From JAGOMW01 sp043771825 (GTDB lineage Bacteria > Patescibacteriota > Gracilibacteria > BD1-5 > UBA2023): 64,000 nucleotides of DNA. A program made the position numbers and the translations under genes. The notes below the pieces were generated by a model, which was given only the letters and a program-made list of their open reading frames with translations, was not told the DNA's origin and did no database searches. Positions 11,501-23,460 of this stretch are shown here, one piece after another (the stretch's first letter is position 1; each line of letters starts with the position of its first letter). The DNA is taken from positions 18,683-82,682 of the forward strand of contig JAYVGV010000034.1 in the NCBI GenBank assembly GCA_043771825.1, given 5' to 3'.

Positions 11501-12801
11501 CCATAAAAGCTCAGATAGCAGCAAGGCCTGCGAATGCACCAGTATCGACTCCTGAAGGACTAGCACCCGCTGGAGTTGCAGCTCCGAGACCAGCTCCAGA
11601 TAGCACTTCTCAGCCTTCCAGTGGAAGTCATGGGGATCATGCCACTGGCACAAGTCACACACAGAGAAGTACCGTACAGGAGTGAGGCAGTATCGATATA
11701 TCTCACCTTCATACGATAATCGACTGAAAGTTTAAGGCACTAAAAGAATGACCCCCCACAGAAATCTGAGACCTTTCAGTCTCTCGACAAGCAGATGGGA
11801 AAATCCGAGTGAAAGGAAAAGACATCGACTATATCACTACAGAAAAAGATGCAAAACAGAGAATATCTACTCATATACAAGCATCACAGGAGCACTATGA
11901 CTCGCTCCTAAAAGGATCTATAAAGTCGAGCTTAGATCATTGGCCAAAAGGAAAACAAGCAAAACTCACTCATGAGTGAGCTGAATATAGTCTGAGTAGA
12001 CCAAAAGAGTGAGGAGATATAATAGTGACTGATAAAAATGGAAATGTCATATCAGGAGATCTTGCTGATGCGATATTCGCATCGAATGCCCAAAGGATTC
12101 TAAAAACCAAAGTAGATTCTTTCCTCGAAAAACATGGTCATGAGAAAGCATTTACCAAAGTTTGACCTGATGCATTCGCATTCAAGTGATGGCAAGAATG
12201 GAACGGAAACTGGAAATGGTATAATGTCCCTATAAAGCTTGCATCTGGATGAGCACGGTGACTCTCTACGATCACTCTCAAAGAGCTCATGCAGCCACTA
12301 AAATCATGAAAGGCAGTATGGGATACATTCACGACTCCAGGATCTCCTCTTGCTGTAGGGAATAACGCACTGAAAGCTATAGTACTTCGAGACATACAGC
12401 AAGAGTGGAGTATAGGATGAGTAGGAAAGGCTGTCGTAGGACGATGAGTGATGCTATCAGCAGTACCTCTGATGACGTATGCTCCGATGCATAAAGATGA
12501 GAATGGTAGGATGCAAAATAACCTCAAGCCCGACGAACTTCTCGAAAGTATGGCATACTTATTCTACGGATGACTCATCTGGTGATCTGTCGCTTCTCAC
12601 CTGTTTACCGAGAGTCAGCCTCTCACTTGGGAATATTGATCATGAACTCCATGAGCCGAAGTACCACACCCAATACCTACAAAAGTTCCAGCTCGGACTT
12701 CTCCTCATTCCGATCAATGAGATTGAGAACTTCCACCAAGTAAGGTACAGCCAGGAGAAACACGGATAGATCCTATAAGTGATATAAAAACTCCACAGTA
12801 A
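8596..12801 (+). CDS. giant wall-associated protein (1401 aa) with peptidoglycan-binding domain
   Basis: One continuous frame of 1402 codons ending in TAA, containing about 48 UGA codons read as Gly. Layout: a helical N-terminal part (1-320); a PG_binding_1-like domain around 330-385 ('GHYNGDISGIFDIATLSSV', then FQK and DGLVG); a Pro-rich linker (385-435); a helical region; a Gly/Ala-rich hydrophobic block around 675-840 with likely membrane segments; a Gln/Glu/Pro linker (860-915); then small beta-rich modules and a hydrophobic C-terminal part. No signal peptide is obvious. Function is unknown. It has its own promoter and is followed after 9 nt by a secreted protease gene. The PG domain and hydrophobic block suggest a cell-envelope structure, possibly at host contact; that is inference. 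Confidence 0.8.
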
Positions 12802-12810
12802 TTTTGAGCT

Positions 12811-13524
12811 ATGAATCTTAGAAAACCACTTACATGAGGAGTATTTGCAATGCTTACAATGATCTCACCTTGAATCGAGGCACATCCTGATGTGAAGGCA
12901 TTTGTCCGGACAACTATAACCCGTAACTGAGTGACCGAAGTTATGACTTCTCAGAGTTTCTGTAATTTTTCTTTAGTGGAAATCGATGGTCATGCTAAAT
13001 TCATGACAGCTCGGCACTGTGTCGATAACTCAGTCAAGTCTTCAGATCCGCATGATATCATTTTGCTGGATCAGCTTCCTCCTCGATCAAGGAGTGAAGA
13101 TATCACAGATGCTCATATCCACACGGTTTCCCCCTATATGGGGAGAGAAATATCAGGAAAGACTCTCACAATCAAAGGATTCCTCCCGACATCACAAGAT
13201 CACAGTGTCAGAAAAATGTATACCATTCGAGGAAAATCTCGCTATAATACACAAACAGGTAATGTAGATATGGTCATCGCAAAAGCAGACTTCGAGAACA
13301 TGCTTCAGTCTGTCGGACGTGAATGTCGAATGGGCAACTACTACCGCTCAGGGATGAGTGGGGGTGTCGTCCTCGACGATCAAGGTCGAGCATTTGGAGT
13401 CATCTCGAAAAACGAAATTATATGTGCAAGGGATCAAAATCTTCCGATCATCTGGGTTAATGATAAAAAAACTACTTATAGTATAGTGATTGCACCTCTC
13501 CAAGATTTTCTCCAGAAAAAATAA
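12811..13524 (+). CDS. secreted trypsin-like (S1 family) serine protease
   Basis: A 237-aa protein with an N-terminal signal-like segment (TGGVFAMLTMISPGIEA) and a chymotrypsin-fold catalytic set: His69 in 'FMTARHC', probable Asp153 in 'GNVDMVIAKAD', and Ser183 in 'RSGMSGGVVLDDQGRAFGV'. Cys51 and Cys70 could form a disulphide. The first 40 codons contain three UGA-Gly codons and the rest is uninterrupted, so a standard-code annotation would place the start too late. It lies 9 nt after the 1401-aa gene and 15 nt before the 946-aa gene, so it is very likely coexpressed with them. It may process the giant proteins or attack another cell's surface. Confidence 0.85.
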
Positions 13525-13539
13525 ATAACCTTTCCTCCT

Positions 13540-16380
13540 ATGACGCCTCCACTTACTCCTCGTGAGACTTCTCCAGAATCTGAGAATAAACCAAAAACTT
13601 TTGGAAGTTTTTATACGCAAATCACCGAGTGATGAATCCTATCACCCGAAGAAGAAGATATTCTTCGAAAAAAAGTACTGGAAAAATATGGTGGTATATC
13701 TGGTATGCTTAAAAAAAGGAAAGAATTTATCACTGAGGCTACCCGTCGTGAGCTCGATGAGCTATTTACTGATAGCCCGAACAAAGATCAGATTCTTGCC
13801 AAGCTTGATCCATTCCTTCCTGGAGCAAAAACTTTGGATGCTGCCAAGACTGTAGCAGTCAAACTCCCTGAAGAGGTCAAAGCTTGAGTCACCCAAGCTC
13901 AGGAAGCGCTCTGAAGTCTCCCCGATACTGCACAGAAAGCTGCCCAAGCGGCTCTTGCTTCATGAGGGCAAGCCGCATGAGCAGTCGCTCAGGCGTTAGA
14001 AACAGGAAATATCGTACAAGCTGGAGTAGAACTCTCGAAAGCAGCAGATAGCTGGAGTGGGAAAATCACGAAAGTTATGGATGCAGTATGAGCAATTCTT
14101 GCATGGATTTTTAGTATTGGTTCAGGAAATTCGAGTAAAAAGTGGGCTGAATTGCTAGGAAAAATAGGCATGGGTACTGTAGCATGAGTGGCAGCTACAG
14201 GAAAAGAAAAAGCTGGTGGGATTCTCGATGCTGGGAAGACAAAGCTCGAGGAAGGAAGGAAGCTCTTGAGCGACGTAGAGAAGTGAGAACTCATAGGAGA
14301 AAAATATTGGGCGGAGTTCACGAATGCTGGATGGATCAAGGATCCTGTAAGACAAAAGAAACAGTTTAAAGAAGTTTTTGACCAATATGCGTGAGATCTC
14401 GTCGATATCACGAAGGAGATGGGAGCGAATATATCAGATCCCAACAAAAAATGGAACGCCTTCGATAGTCTCTGGAAGGTAGCCGCTACACCTTCTAAGT
14501 TCATCCTTGCACTTATAGCGAAAGATATCATCCCGAAGCAAGCTATAGCTACGACCATATATGATACTGGTCGAGCATCTCTACGAGTATACCTTCTCTC
14601 ACCACATACACTTATCAGCAATGGTCCTTCCCAATTTCTCCACGACTTTGGGATCATATGACCATCGGATATATCATGACTCAAAGATGCTGAGAAACAG
14701 GCACTTATCGGCGTGATGAGTCATACTATGGCAGTACCACTGTATCTTTCAGGAAAGCTCACATCATCATTGAGTCGCATAGCTCTTCTTGGCTCTTACT
14801 GGGATCAGGGAACGGGAAAGGCGAAGATATTCGCCAGTGTCGATAGTATGATGGGGGATTTCGTGAAAGCGGCAAATCAAGTAGATGGTCCCGGGGGTAT
14901 ACTCGATATGCTCGGGAATAATGAGACGACCCAAAGCCTCAAAGACTACACCAAAGATATGCGAAATATAGCAGAAGAGATGAAGATGCGAGCGCTGGTC
15001 ACAGAGACATTTCGATCTATGCAAAAAACGGGGAGTACCCCTGCCCAGATAGCCGATGAGATCGAAAAACTCTCTCTCGGGAAGAAAATAGTAGGGCTCG
15101 ATCTCACAAAAATGAGAACAACCGTCGATCTCACCGAAGCAAGATCAGCAGTATCTGAGTATATTACCAGAGGGAAAAGTGGCCTCACCTGGCTCGATGA
15201 GACAAAAGGATTTTTCCGAAACTCTGTAGCACCACTGAGTGCACACAAGGACAATCTTGCTCTTTTTAAGAATCATGCTGAGGAAGCCCTCTGAAACTAC
15301 GGAAGAGCACTCGATGGTGTGTTGAAAGCAGATGCGAAGGTACCCATACTCTCAGAACTCGTAGCAACGTGGAAGAAGCTCAAGCTCGGATGAGCCACAT
15401 CTGAGCTGATCGACTGACTCGAACGGTGACACCTTCCCGTGAAGGTCGCCAATGTCACCGATGCAAAGTGAGTCATGGAACAACTGATCAAAACCATACC
15501 AAAAGGATTTGAGCACCTTTTTGCTGGAGTGACGATATTCCTCACGATACAGCATGTAGCAGAAGCAAAGCCTGAAGATAAACTCAAGACAGCGATATAT
15601 GACATCATGGCTATTAACCCTCTTTTTGGATGAATGATGCTTATGTATGAGGGGGCTACGATGGAAGGGGGAACGCCGACGAAGATGGCCTACTTCGCCG
15701 GTGGTGGAGTCGTGACAGCTCTCGGAACGAAACAAGCACTTTCTATGATTGCTCAACATGGACTTGGATGATGACTCTGAAGACTTGCGATCTCTCCCAT
15801 CACTATGACCTATGAAGCAGGTACGGCTGCTATACGATGAACACAGTACGCATATAGCCTCGCAAGATTCGGTACGCATAGCGGTGGTATGGCACCATTT
15901 TTGCGAGCGAGAGCACCAGGGGCACTCATGGTGGGAGGTGTGATCACCTACCTCGTGATGCATGAGATATTCCGAAAGGAGACAGAGGAGCTCATGCGAA
16001 GTGCATGATTCTTCAAAAAAGATGGTACGATAGATGATGCTAATATCAAGACCGCTTGGAGCAAGGTTCCATCTGATAAAAAACCCAAAATTCTCCAAGA
16101 ACTCCTTACCTGAGTATTCGATAAAAAACACGGTGTCATGACGACTCTCAAAGAAGATAATAGTGTCGTCGTCCATAGTGGTTCAGGCTCTGACTCTGTA
16201 AGTATCACGGCCGATGTATTTGATGCGATACATGGGATGTTCGGTGATCTCGGAATCTCGAATCCGAAGATATTCATGAGCGAGCATACTACAGCGGATA
16301 TGAAGAAAGCGATCGATGCACTCCCCGTAGATCTCCAAAGAAAACAAGAATTCATGAAACGATTCGGTATTATGACATAG
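13540..16380 (+). CDS. giant Ala/Gly-rich envelope protein (946 aa), unknown family
   Basis: A single frame of 947 codons ending in TAG, with about 24 UGA-Gly codons. After a short N-terminal head come charged helices, an Ala/Gln-rich stretch around residues 110-170, a mixed helical middle, and hydrophobic Gly-rich segments around 680-830 that could span or coat a membrane. The C-terminal 120 residues are a soluble mixed domain. I recognise no family. It shares with both neighbouring giants a small head, long helical regions and a hydrophobic Gly/Ala block. Third gene of the promoter-8480 transcription unit. Confidence 0.75.
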
Positions 16381-16383
16381 AAA

Positions 16384-16423
16384 ATCACGTATAATCCAGC
16401 ATTACTGCTGGATTATACGTGAT
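16384..16423. terminator. perfect 18-bp inverted repeat after the 946-aa gene
   Basis: Arms of 18 bp (16384-16401 and 16406-16423) match perfectly around a TTAC loop, starting 3 nt after the stop codon. No U-run follows, so this may act as an mRNA-stabilising hairpin or a terminator without a U-tract. It separates the first giant transcript from the next promoter. Confidence 0.6.
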
Positions 16424-16500
16424 CTGTATTAAATACATAAAGTGCAATTTCCATAAATCTCGATTTCCCATGCATTTTTTATATAAAGCAATCTCTATTT

Positions 16501-16529
16501 TTGACAAACCCTCCCTATAGTGCTAAAAT
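16501..16529 (+). promoter_or_regulatory. strong promoter of the 1271-aa gene
   Basis: Perfect TTGACA (16501-16506), an optimal 17-bp spacer and TAAAAT (16524-16529). It gives a short leader of about 20 nt before the ATG at 16557. Confidence 0.75.
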
Positions 16530-16556
16530 TTCTGAAGTATTTATAATTTTCTCTTT

Positions 16557-19500
16557 ATGTCTCATTCTTTCTTCAGGAAATTTGGAAAAAATCCTACTCT
16601 CTTTTTTGCTACTCATAGTGAAACTCCCCCTCCGATATCACCAGAAGAGCAGATGAAGCGAGATGCTATAAAGGCATTTCCTGATCTTGCGAAGCTCGCT
16701 GATAAAGTTTCGCCTACTGAGCTTTATAATCGAGCAAAAGTGATGAGTAAGCTCAAGGATATGGCTGATAACCCAGAGAAAACTTTTGGAACAGTAAAGT
16801 CCTATACCAATGGAGCAAGGGAGGCGACAAAGAATCTTAAAGCAGTTCTTACGATTCTCGAATCAAATCCAAAGATCCAAGAAATCGCGAATACCACCAT
16901 AACTGCATGGTTCAAGGGATGGGATGGTCCTGGAGATACGAATGTGGCAGTCGTATCTGGAACAAATATGTCTATACGGAGATTTATTGGCAATGTAATC
17001 AATGATTCTCAACTCATCGCACAACTTTTCTCTGCTCCAGAGAAAGCACCAGAATCAAAAGAAAGTGAAGAAGTACGCCAGAGAACCAGATTCGGTACTT
17101 TTCTCCTTGCCCTTGAGACGCGCTATCCAAGTAGTGACTATAAGGCGATATTTCGACAAGCACATGAGGCACTTTGAAAGTGAGATATCGATACAACGAA
17201 AGATCTTGTAAGAAAACCACTCAAAGATGATTGGAATATCGATGTAAACTCTATCATAGACGCTCAGTGACATATCAATGCACTCCGTGCTATCGGGGCT
17301 ACTGATGAAGCAGCACTTTGAACGAAAGAACAAGTGAAAGGGAAATTCGAAAAGTGAGGTCAATTATCATCGAAAGAATCGGCACTTATTGCTGATATTG
17401 GTACAAATATTGAAAGAGAAAAGAGTCGCTTGAAATCCCAAGCTGAGTCAAGATATAATGCAGTATTAGCAGCTCTTCCAGTCCATGATCCTATGCATAT
17501 ACAAGTCGAGAGAAATAAAGATACTATGATCGCTCAATTCTCAGAAGATATGGCATATATGAGCATTATGGATGGTTTCGTCAAGAAAAATGGTTCTGAA
17601 TGACTCAAACAGCTTGGTGAGGTCTATGATGATATGCGAGGACTCTATGGTACACTGAACTTCACTGATGAAAATACTAAAATGACCAAAGAAATGGCGA
17701 CTATGCTCGCGTCATTCGTCCTGACTGGTGGTGCATGAACCCTCATACGTGGTCTCGCTGCTGCTGGCCGAGCCGTCGCTGGAGCTGAAGCATTGAAAGC
17801 AGTCGATGTAGCAAGTAAAATCGGTATAGCACGACAGAATATAGCTCGTGCAGGAAATGCTGGTCGAGCGGCGGTAAGTAGTCTTGGAAATGGTGTTGTA
17901 AAAGTAGCAGAGTGAGTCCAAACTATCGGAAAGATTGCTTCATCGACACGACTCTGAGCTGTCCCAGTAGAAGCATTGAAGTTTACTACGGCCGATTCGC
18001 TTCTTCGCACAGCGTTTCGTGCCGAGGGCGAGAGAAGTGGTTTCGAAGATTATTTTGAAAAATTCGCCAAAAATATTGCGATGTTCACAGCATTTGCTGG
18101 TATGGAAAAATTCGTCAGCTGACCGATGAAAGAAAAACTTCTCTGAGCCCTTGCACAAAAGGGAGTCCAGCTTAATCCAGCTTCTACTTTTGCTGTCGGA
18201 ACTACCGTACTAACCGGAGGTGATGTCGCGGCGATGTGGGGGCTCGGTATGGCAGAAAAAGGTGAGTTCCATATGCTAGAATGGAAAGAGGTATTTCAGG
18301 CACTGGCATTTCGCATCGGGATGAAGTGAGCAGAGAAAGCATTCCCAAAAATCGCAGAAAGTATTCAAGCTCAGATTGATAAAAGGGGATCTTCCCAGAA
18401 GAAATGATCAGCTCCTGAGGGTGCTAAAACCGAGAGATCACCAAAGTTATCAGATGAGGAGCTTCTGGCACAAGGACTCAAAAATGAAATCGCTGCCGCA
18501 AAACGCGGTGATATCCAGATCACACCAGAAGCCCTTGCGCTTAAGGAAGCGCAACTTGCGCAACTTGAAGCAAAACTCTACAGTAGTCACAATCAGAAAA
18601 TAGAAGCATTAAAAATTGGAGAACAAGTCCGATTTGAAACAAGAAATAGTCAATATGTTTTTGAAAGGGTAAAAGATGGGTATAAACTTATCGAAACTTC
18701 TAATCCTGAGATGCAAAAATATATTGGAACGACATATACAAATATCGTTGAAGCATGAAATAAACTTTCTTTGATGCAGGGTGAGAAAGTAGTACTACAG
18801 ACCTCAAGATTAAAACCTGAACCTACATGAATAGATGCCCAAGGGAAACTCTGACTTACTAAAACACGAGAATTTAATCACGCTAATCTCAATGAGCGTG
18901 CTGATTTCAGAAAAACTCTTGATAATGCAACACGAGGTGATAGTGTAGAAATCTGAGATTCCGTATATCGAAGAGTAAATAATGGATGGCAAAAGTTTGA
19001 TGCAGGAACTCCTCTCGCTCAGCGCGACTATACTCAGTGAACATTCCGTACGACAGAGCAAGTCATGACAGATTGGAATCTTGCGAAGAAACCAGCAACC
19101 TTTAAGAAGGCTGAGTCTCAAGGAGAAGCGACTAATGAATGAGGTAAAGCAAGACCTACTTCAAAACCTGATCTTCAGGCGAATTTAGAGAAATCTATAG
19201 CAAAAACTGAGGCAGATCTCGCGAAGATGCGCGCTGACTTAAAAACACTTCAAGATCAACTTATTAATAAAAGTTGGTCAAATCCTACCGCAAGGATGAA
19301 TGCTGATGAAGCTATAGTAAAACTGAATGAACAAATAGCAAAAAAACAAGCAGATATAGCAAAAACTGAGAAACACTTGGCTGAGCTGAATGCTAACAAG
19401 AAAAGGGAAGCAGAGACACCCCTTAGAAAAGAGCGTAAAGAGCGTGCTGAAGAGCTTCGATGAAGAAGAGATGAGTTTAAGGTCCTCTCACCAGAAGCAA

Positions 19501-20372
19501 GAGTAGCAGAGCTTGATCGTGTCAAAGCAGAGTGAGTAGAACTTCAATGAAGAAGAGATGACTATGCAAAAAATCTGGAAGCAAATAAAGAAAAAATGTC
19601 TCCTGAAGCGAAGAAGCAACTCGAGAAAGATATCGCAGAACTCGATAAGAAAATCATGGCAAATAAAGCTCAGGAAAATATGATGACCAAACTCGAGAAA
19701 GATATTAAAAAGGCTGATGATGATCTGCGTGCTACTAGGGTAAGTCCTGACGAAGTGAAGAAGCTTGCAGAGACTCCTGCTTGAAGAAAGAAGCTTACAG
19801 CATGGCTAGAGGATCAAAGAAAACTCGATTGGTCAAACTACATGAGGATACTCATAGCTGTATTAGCAGCACTCCTCCTCGCAACTCTCTTCAAGCGTTG
19901 TGCAGACGGAAGTATGCCATCTGATACAACTCCTCCACAGTCTGATGGGAAAGATCCATGAAGAGAGATAGATGCTGCTTGTGGAATTGATTCTGGAAAA
20001 GAAAGATGAGTGCTCATAGATAAAAGAAAAAGTAATGAATGAGCAGTCCTTACGGAAATTCGCCGTATAGATATCTCTCGAAGATATATGAATACACCAA
20101 GATGGAATGATATACTTGCAGTATTTAAAGAAAATGAAAGTCTTTTAGAGAATTCAAAATTTGCTGATTCGTTTCGAGCTATATTCAAGAGACCTAACCC
20201 TACAGATATACAACATATACAGAGATGGATTGGAATGGAATCGGTAGATAAAGAAACAGCACAGGATGGTATACTTGGTCCTAATACTGCAAAGGCACTT
20301 ATAGAATTTATGAATATATGTAAGAGGAATCAAAGTGTGCCTAAGCCACCTCCTGCTATTCAGAATACATAA
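16557..20372 (+). CDS. giant envelope protein (1271 aa) with coiled coil and C-terminal PG-binding-like domain
   Basis: A single frame of 1272 codons ending in TAA, with about 25 UGA-Gly codons. N-terminal helical part; a hydrophobic Ala/Gly block around residues 380-570; two short beta modules around 685-860, one containing 'SVYRRVNNGWQKF'; a long Lys/Glu-rich coiled coil around 880-1080; one clear membrane helix at about 1096-1113 (RILIAVLAALLLATLF); then about 155 external residues with a PG_binding-like 'QDGILGPNTAKAL' near 1245. The coiled coil, membrane helix and external wall-binding tail suggest an anchor through the envelope. It has its own promoter but the same overall design as the 1401-aa protein. 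Function unknown. Confidence 0.8.
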
Positions 20373-20389
20373 TACATGTAGCCATTTTC

Positions 20390-21022
20390 TTAAAACTCTG
20401 TCACTTTTACTCTACTCAATATATTCCTCCCCCCGTCGAATATCTGATTCTCCACTATCTCATATCATGCTTCACTGAAGAGACCTTCAAGTTCGATAAG
20501 GGTGAATCCATGATAGTATCTTGTATATTCTCCGATCTTTATACTATAGTCACCACCTCATTGGTGACTATTTTTGTATCTTTCTTGATCTCTGAGATTC
20601 CAGTTCGTCATATAGATACGCCCTCCAGGTGCGAGAAATCTCCGTACTTCATGGAGGACGATGATTCGTTCTTCATACGTTTGGAGATGATGAAATGAGG
20701 CAAGAAAGAGGATAGCATCGAAGGTTGAATTTTTGATTTCTGAAATTCAGAGTCAGGTCATATCGATAACGTCAAAATGAAAATCTGGATGTAATTTTTT
20801 AGCTTCTTCGATCATCCCGAGAGAGCTATCGAGACCGAGATACGATGAAAAAATATATCACTGTTTTTCTACCTCTTCTAGGAATCTTCCATTTCCACAT
20901 CCGATATCAAGTATACTCATATACCCTCGGGTTTTTATATCTGCGAGGATAGAGTCGATCTCTGGCCAGGGATGATCCCTCCGACTTTCAGAGAATGTAC
21001 GAGCAAAGTTATCGTAGGACAT
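20390..21022 (-). CDS. SAM-dependent methyltransferase, Trm9-like
   Basis: A 210-aa class I methyltransferase. Motif I is 'ILDIGCGNGRF' (residues 37-47), followed by an acidic loop (LGLDSS), 'FDAILFLASFHHL' and 'APGGRIYMTNWN'. The last motif resembles the Trm9/ALKBH8 group, which methylates modified uridine at the tRNA wobble position, but a substrate cannot be proved here. Five UGA-Gly codons interrupt it in the standard code. It lies 3 nt after the membrane-protein gene and its end faces the 1271-aa gene across 17 nt. Confidence 0.8.
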
Positions 21023-21025
21023 ATG

Positions 21026-21625
21026 CTATTGAAAAATAGAATCCCAACCTTTAAGATACCATCGACGCGCACAGACGATCATCACAAAAATCATATTTAC
21101 GACAAATGCGTATATCCAAAATAGGGATGATTGGATCGTAACATCCGTCTGAGTGAAGAGTATAAGAACCTGAGCGATTCCGACAATAAAAAATGTAAAA
21201 AGTGTTTCTGCCCAAGGCAGAATCCATCCCTTCTTCAGAGTGGGAAGATATCAGAGAAAATCTACAATAATACTTAAAATCACCGTCAGGAGAATATCTT
21301 TTGTATAGAAATAGAATGGAAAGATGCAGAGCGCACTGACAAGAAATATATAATCATAGATATTTACTTGTATCTTTTTATAGGATTTTATACCATAATA
21401 GGTAAAAATGATACATGATACCGTGTTTAAAAAAGCGGGAAAAAGTGCAATATACTCAGACTGATCGAGCAATACATAGGTATTGAATCCCGTTAAAATA
21501 AACCAGACAAAATAAGAAAATGGATGCGGAAGAGTCCGTCATGACAATACATCACGAAAATAAGGAAATATCCCTATAAAATAAAAAATAGAACTTATGC
21601 TCGCAACGAGAATTTCTTTTTCCAT
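21026..21625 (-). CDS. seven-helix membrane protein, PQ-loop/SWEET-like
   Basis: A 199-aa protein with about seven hydrophobic helices and a TAG stop. The N-terminal 'PYFRDVLSGRTLPHPFSY' resembles a motif in small PQ-loop-type membrane proteins. It is cotranscribed with the methyltransferase (3-nt gap) and with the 306-aa gene upstream (3-nt gap). Transport substrate unknown. Confidence 0.6.
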
Positions 21626-21628
21626 CGA

Positions 21629-22549
21629 TTATTCTGTAAAAAATGATTCTTCGATCAACATCTCAAAAGGAAGTCTTGGTGCAGGACCAGAGAAGTAGGT
21701 ATCGAGATTTTTCGACTGACGGCGAATACGTTCTTCGTATCCGAGTATGAGGAGTGTACTTCCACTTCCTACGCCAAGACCAGTGCAGATAACACCCTCT
21801 TTATAGGTACGAGTTTCAGAAAGAGGACCAGAGTGTATATCGATAGGATTGTCCATATATTTCCATATATCGACCATTTTCGCGCCTTCATAACTCCACA
21901 GAAAAATGATGAAATAATCCCCATCTTGAGCGAATCCTTCGTCGGATTGAAGGAGTTCTGCGAGATACGTTTCTATACAGGTAAAATCACGATCGATATA
22001 TGCTTTTCAGGCATCTTTATCAGCATAGACGATAGTATGCTTTCCAGCGAGAGTCATATCTCGACTTGTGTAGTAACTTTTTGGGGCATGGTATTCAAAA
22101 GCAAAATCAGGGCTCGAAGATTCTCACCAGAGAGTGAGAAAGAGCGAGCGTTGCATCTGAGCAAAAGAGGGATCTTGGATTATCTGGAATTGGGGGGTAT
22201 CTCCCAAGCAATAACTTACTACAATATCATCGAATATCAGCACTTCTGTTTCTATATTCATAGTACTTTTTGGAACATATCGAAAGTTCATACACTTTTC
22301 TACGAAAGGATCATTTTTGGTAAATGGCGAAATGATCGGAATATTCGTGATCTGATAGACGGTAATATTATTTTGAAGCATTTCCGTGCGGACGATCTCC
22401 GCTCGCACTTCACCGATGAGTGCTGAAAGACTCGAAAGTTCATAAATATAGATCTCCCGAGATCGACATCGAGCACTTTGAAGTGAGATATCAAAAATAT
22501 TTTCGGCTATTTCATCGGGAATGGAGCAGGGAAAGGATGATTCGATCAT
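21629..22549 (-). CDS. conserved-looking protein, TrmB-type sensor-domain similarity (weak)
   Basis: A 306-aa soluble protein with only two UGA codons. The middle section ('IETEVLIFDDIVVSYC' followed by 'FLTLWGE') resembles the C-terminal effector domain found with TrmB-like regulators and PLD-like folds, in which a strand 'I-x-I-x-D-D' precedes a helix ending 'F-x-x-L-W'. No helix-turn-helix is evident at the N terminus. It lies 8 nt after era and 3 nt before the membrane protein in the same operon. The assignment is tentative. Confidence 0.5.
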
Positions 22550-22557
22550 GAGAAGTA

Positions 22558-23460
22558 TTATTTCTTGGGGAATATCTTATCGAGGACATTTTGATCTTTT
22601 CTCCAGTTTTTGTGGACTTTCACACGCAAAGCAAGAAATACTTTTTTATCGAAAATTTCCTCGAGGAGTATACGAGACTCAGTACCGATTTTCTGTATTT
22701 TTGCTCCTCATTTTCCGATGACGATCACTTTCTGAGAATCAGATTCGACATTGATATATGCTTGGATCGAGAGCATAGGAAGTGACTTCGGAGTATCTCA
22801 TCATTTTTCCTCGATCTGAGTGACTTCGACATACGAAGCATACGGGATCTCATCCCCGAGTTCGAGAAAAAGTCGCTCACGGATGACTTCCCCGATACGC
22901 AGGTCCATCGATTGATCCGTATAAAAATCAGGATCGTAGAGATATGGCCCCTCTGGAAGGTGGGCACTGATACGATCAAATAACTCTTCGAATCCGATGC
23001 GTGCTACAGAGTCAATCCGGAGATCCACTCATTTTTGCGGATAGCTTTTATTCTCCATATCTTGTTTGGTCTCGATGCGGATCACGGGTTTATTGATTTT
23101 TTCAAGGAGTGTATCGATACGCTCATCTTCTTCTCCATAGGTTCGAGTGGGATCGAGGAGACGGAGGATGACATCAGCCGAATGAAGAGAGGCATATGCC
23201 TCAGAGTTAATACGTTCATTGATATCATAGACTTTCTGACTTCCATACTGTTCTCATGAATGATTATGGATTCATGGTGTATCGAGAAATATCATCTGTA
23301 TCCCTTTCTCTTCATCGGTGAATATCCCAGGGATACTTCTCTGAGTCGTTTGAGGACGATGAGAGATCGCAGAGACTTTCTCTCCGATGAGAGCATTCAG
23401 AAGAGTAGATTTTCCAGCGTTGGGACGACCCACGATGGCGATATATCAAGTTTTTGGCAT
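22558..23460 (-). CDS. era: GTPase Era
   Basis: A 300-aa GTPase needed for 30S maturation; it binds the 16S rRNA 3' region. G1 is GRPNAGKST (11-19), G3 is DTPG (60-63), and a C-terminal KH domain carries 'VIVIGKGGAKIQKIG'. Both the Gly of DTPG and the first Gly of the KH GKGG loop are UGA. G4 appears as TKQD rather than NKxD, a conservative variant. Its start codon overlaps the ispH stop by 1 nt (TAATG on the minus strand), so translation is probably coupled. Confidence 0.93.

Noticed and set aside
8596..20372. A region full of broken ORFs that looks like a pseudogene graveyard
   Set aside because: All breaks are TGA only; frames continue without shift for more than 900 codons each and end at TAA or TAG. 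Decay would also give TAA/TAG and frameshifts.
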